Shown here piece after piece: positions 46,636 through 46,691 of a DNA stretch of 46,691 bases; the stretch's first letter is position 1; every line of letters starts with the position of its first letter. Source of the stretch: Candidatus Daviesbacteria bacterium (lineage in GTDB: Bacteria; Patescibacteriota; Microgenomatia; Daviesbacterales; UBA10151). The stretch spans positions 1-46,691 of the forward strand of contig JAKFWZ010000019.1 of assembly GCA_021731695.1 (NCBI GenBank), in the 5' to 3' direction. The translations under genes were made by a program, and so were the position numbers. The notes below the pieces were generated by a model, which saw nothing but the letters and a program-made list of their open reading frames with translations, was not told the DNA's origin and made no database searches.

Positions 46636-46691
46636 ACTATTTGGGTATTTGCCACAACTAGATGTGACCTTCTCAACAAATATCCAATTAC

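Overview
The window reads like a piece of a Candidate Phyla Radiation (Patescibacteria) genome, probably Microgenomates-like. This is inferred from its look, not from a marker gene: low GC, tightly packed minus-strand operons with many 4-base ATGA start/stop overlaps, in-frame palindromes that encode Leu-Pro-Ala-Gly-Arg-Gln inside unrelated proteins, and a split transketolase. UGA is used as a stop throughout, so the SR1/Gracilibacteria code does not apply. I recognise no rRNA, tRNA, CRISPR array or phage module.

Layout. (1) 1-10541, minus strand: a surface-polysaccharide operon. It opens with a 1575-residue protein joining four units (GT2, membrane GT2, Wzx/MATE-like flippase, GT4), followed by three related GT2 enzymes, a GT4, glucose-1-phosphate cytidylyltransferase and an SDR epimerase that runs off the left edge. 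(2) 10681-14180: cell-wall genes (D,D-carboxypeptidase, beta-helix protein, L,D-transpeptidase, VanW-like protein). (3) 14315-20075: metabolic genes (GlcD-type FAD oxidase, NUDIX, VOC, PfkB kinase, glycerate-kinase-like protein) and a DsbA-like thiol oxidoreductase. (4) 20158-26259: a copper island under a CsoR-type promoter/operator: csoR, DUF305, a truncated SRPBCC-like ORF, cupredoxin, copA, a BNR propeller, a TauE/DsbD-like membrane protein fused to a cupredoxin, and an HMA protein. (5) 26332-31119: non-oxidative pentose-phosphate genes (split transketolase with small membrane proteins, rpe, rpiB) and a LOG-family protein. (6) 31175-33557: an exonuclease/GIY-YIG fusion, then a convincing T-box riboswitch controlling a 136-residue protein of unknown function. 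(7) 33558-38677: an HTH/membrane pair, thioredoxin, DipZ-type CcdA-thioredoxin fusion, a brnTA toxin-antitoxin locus whose toxin carries a 1-nt frameshift, a leftover DipZ-like tail, and a PQQ-type sugar dehydrogenase. (8) 38840-46635: surface and membrane functions (lamin-tail protein with Ser/Pro/Ala repeats, SGNH hydrolase plus acyltransferase, TspO, DUF1622, DUF4260), a TetR-fasciclin operon with two operators, and a TfoX-like protein.

Promoters are unusually legible. Several genes have a sigma70-type -10 box about 6-8 nt before the start codon, which suggests leaderless mRNAs, while others carry strong GGAGG ribosome binding sites. The two most novel items are the T-box that controls a non-synthetase gene and the four-unit glycan assembly protein.
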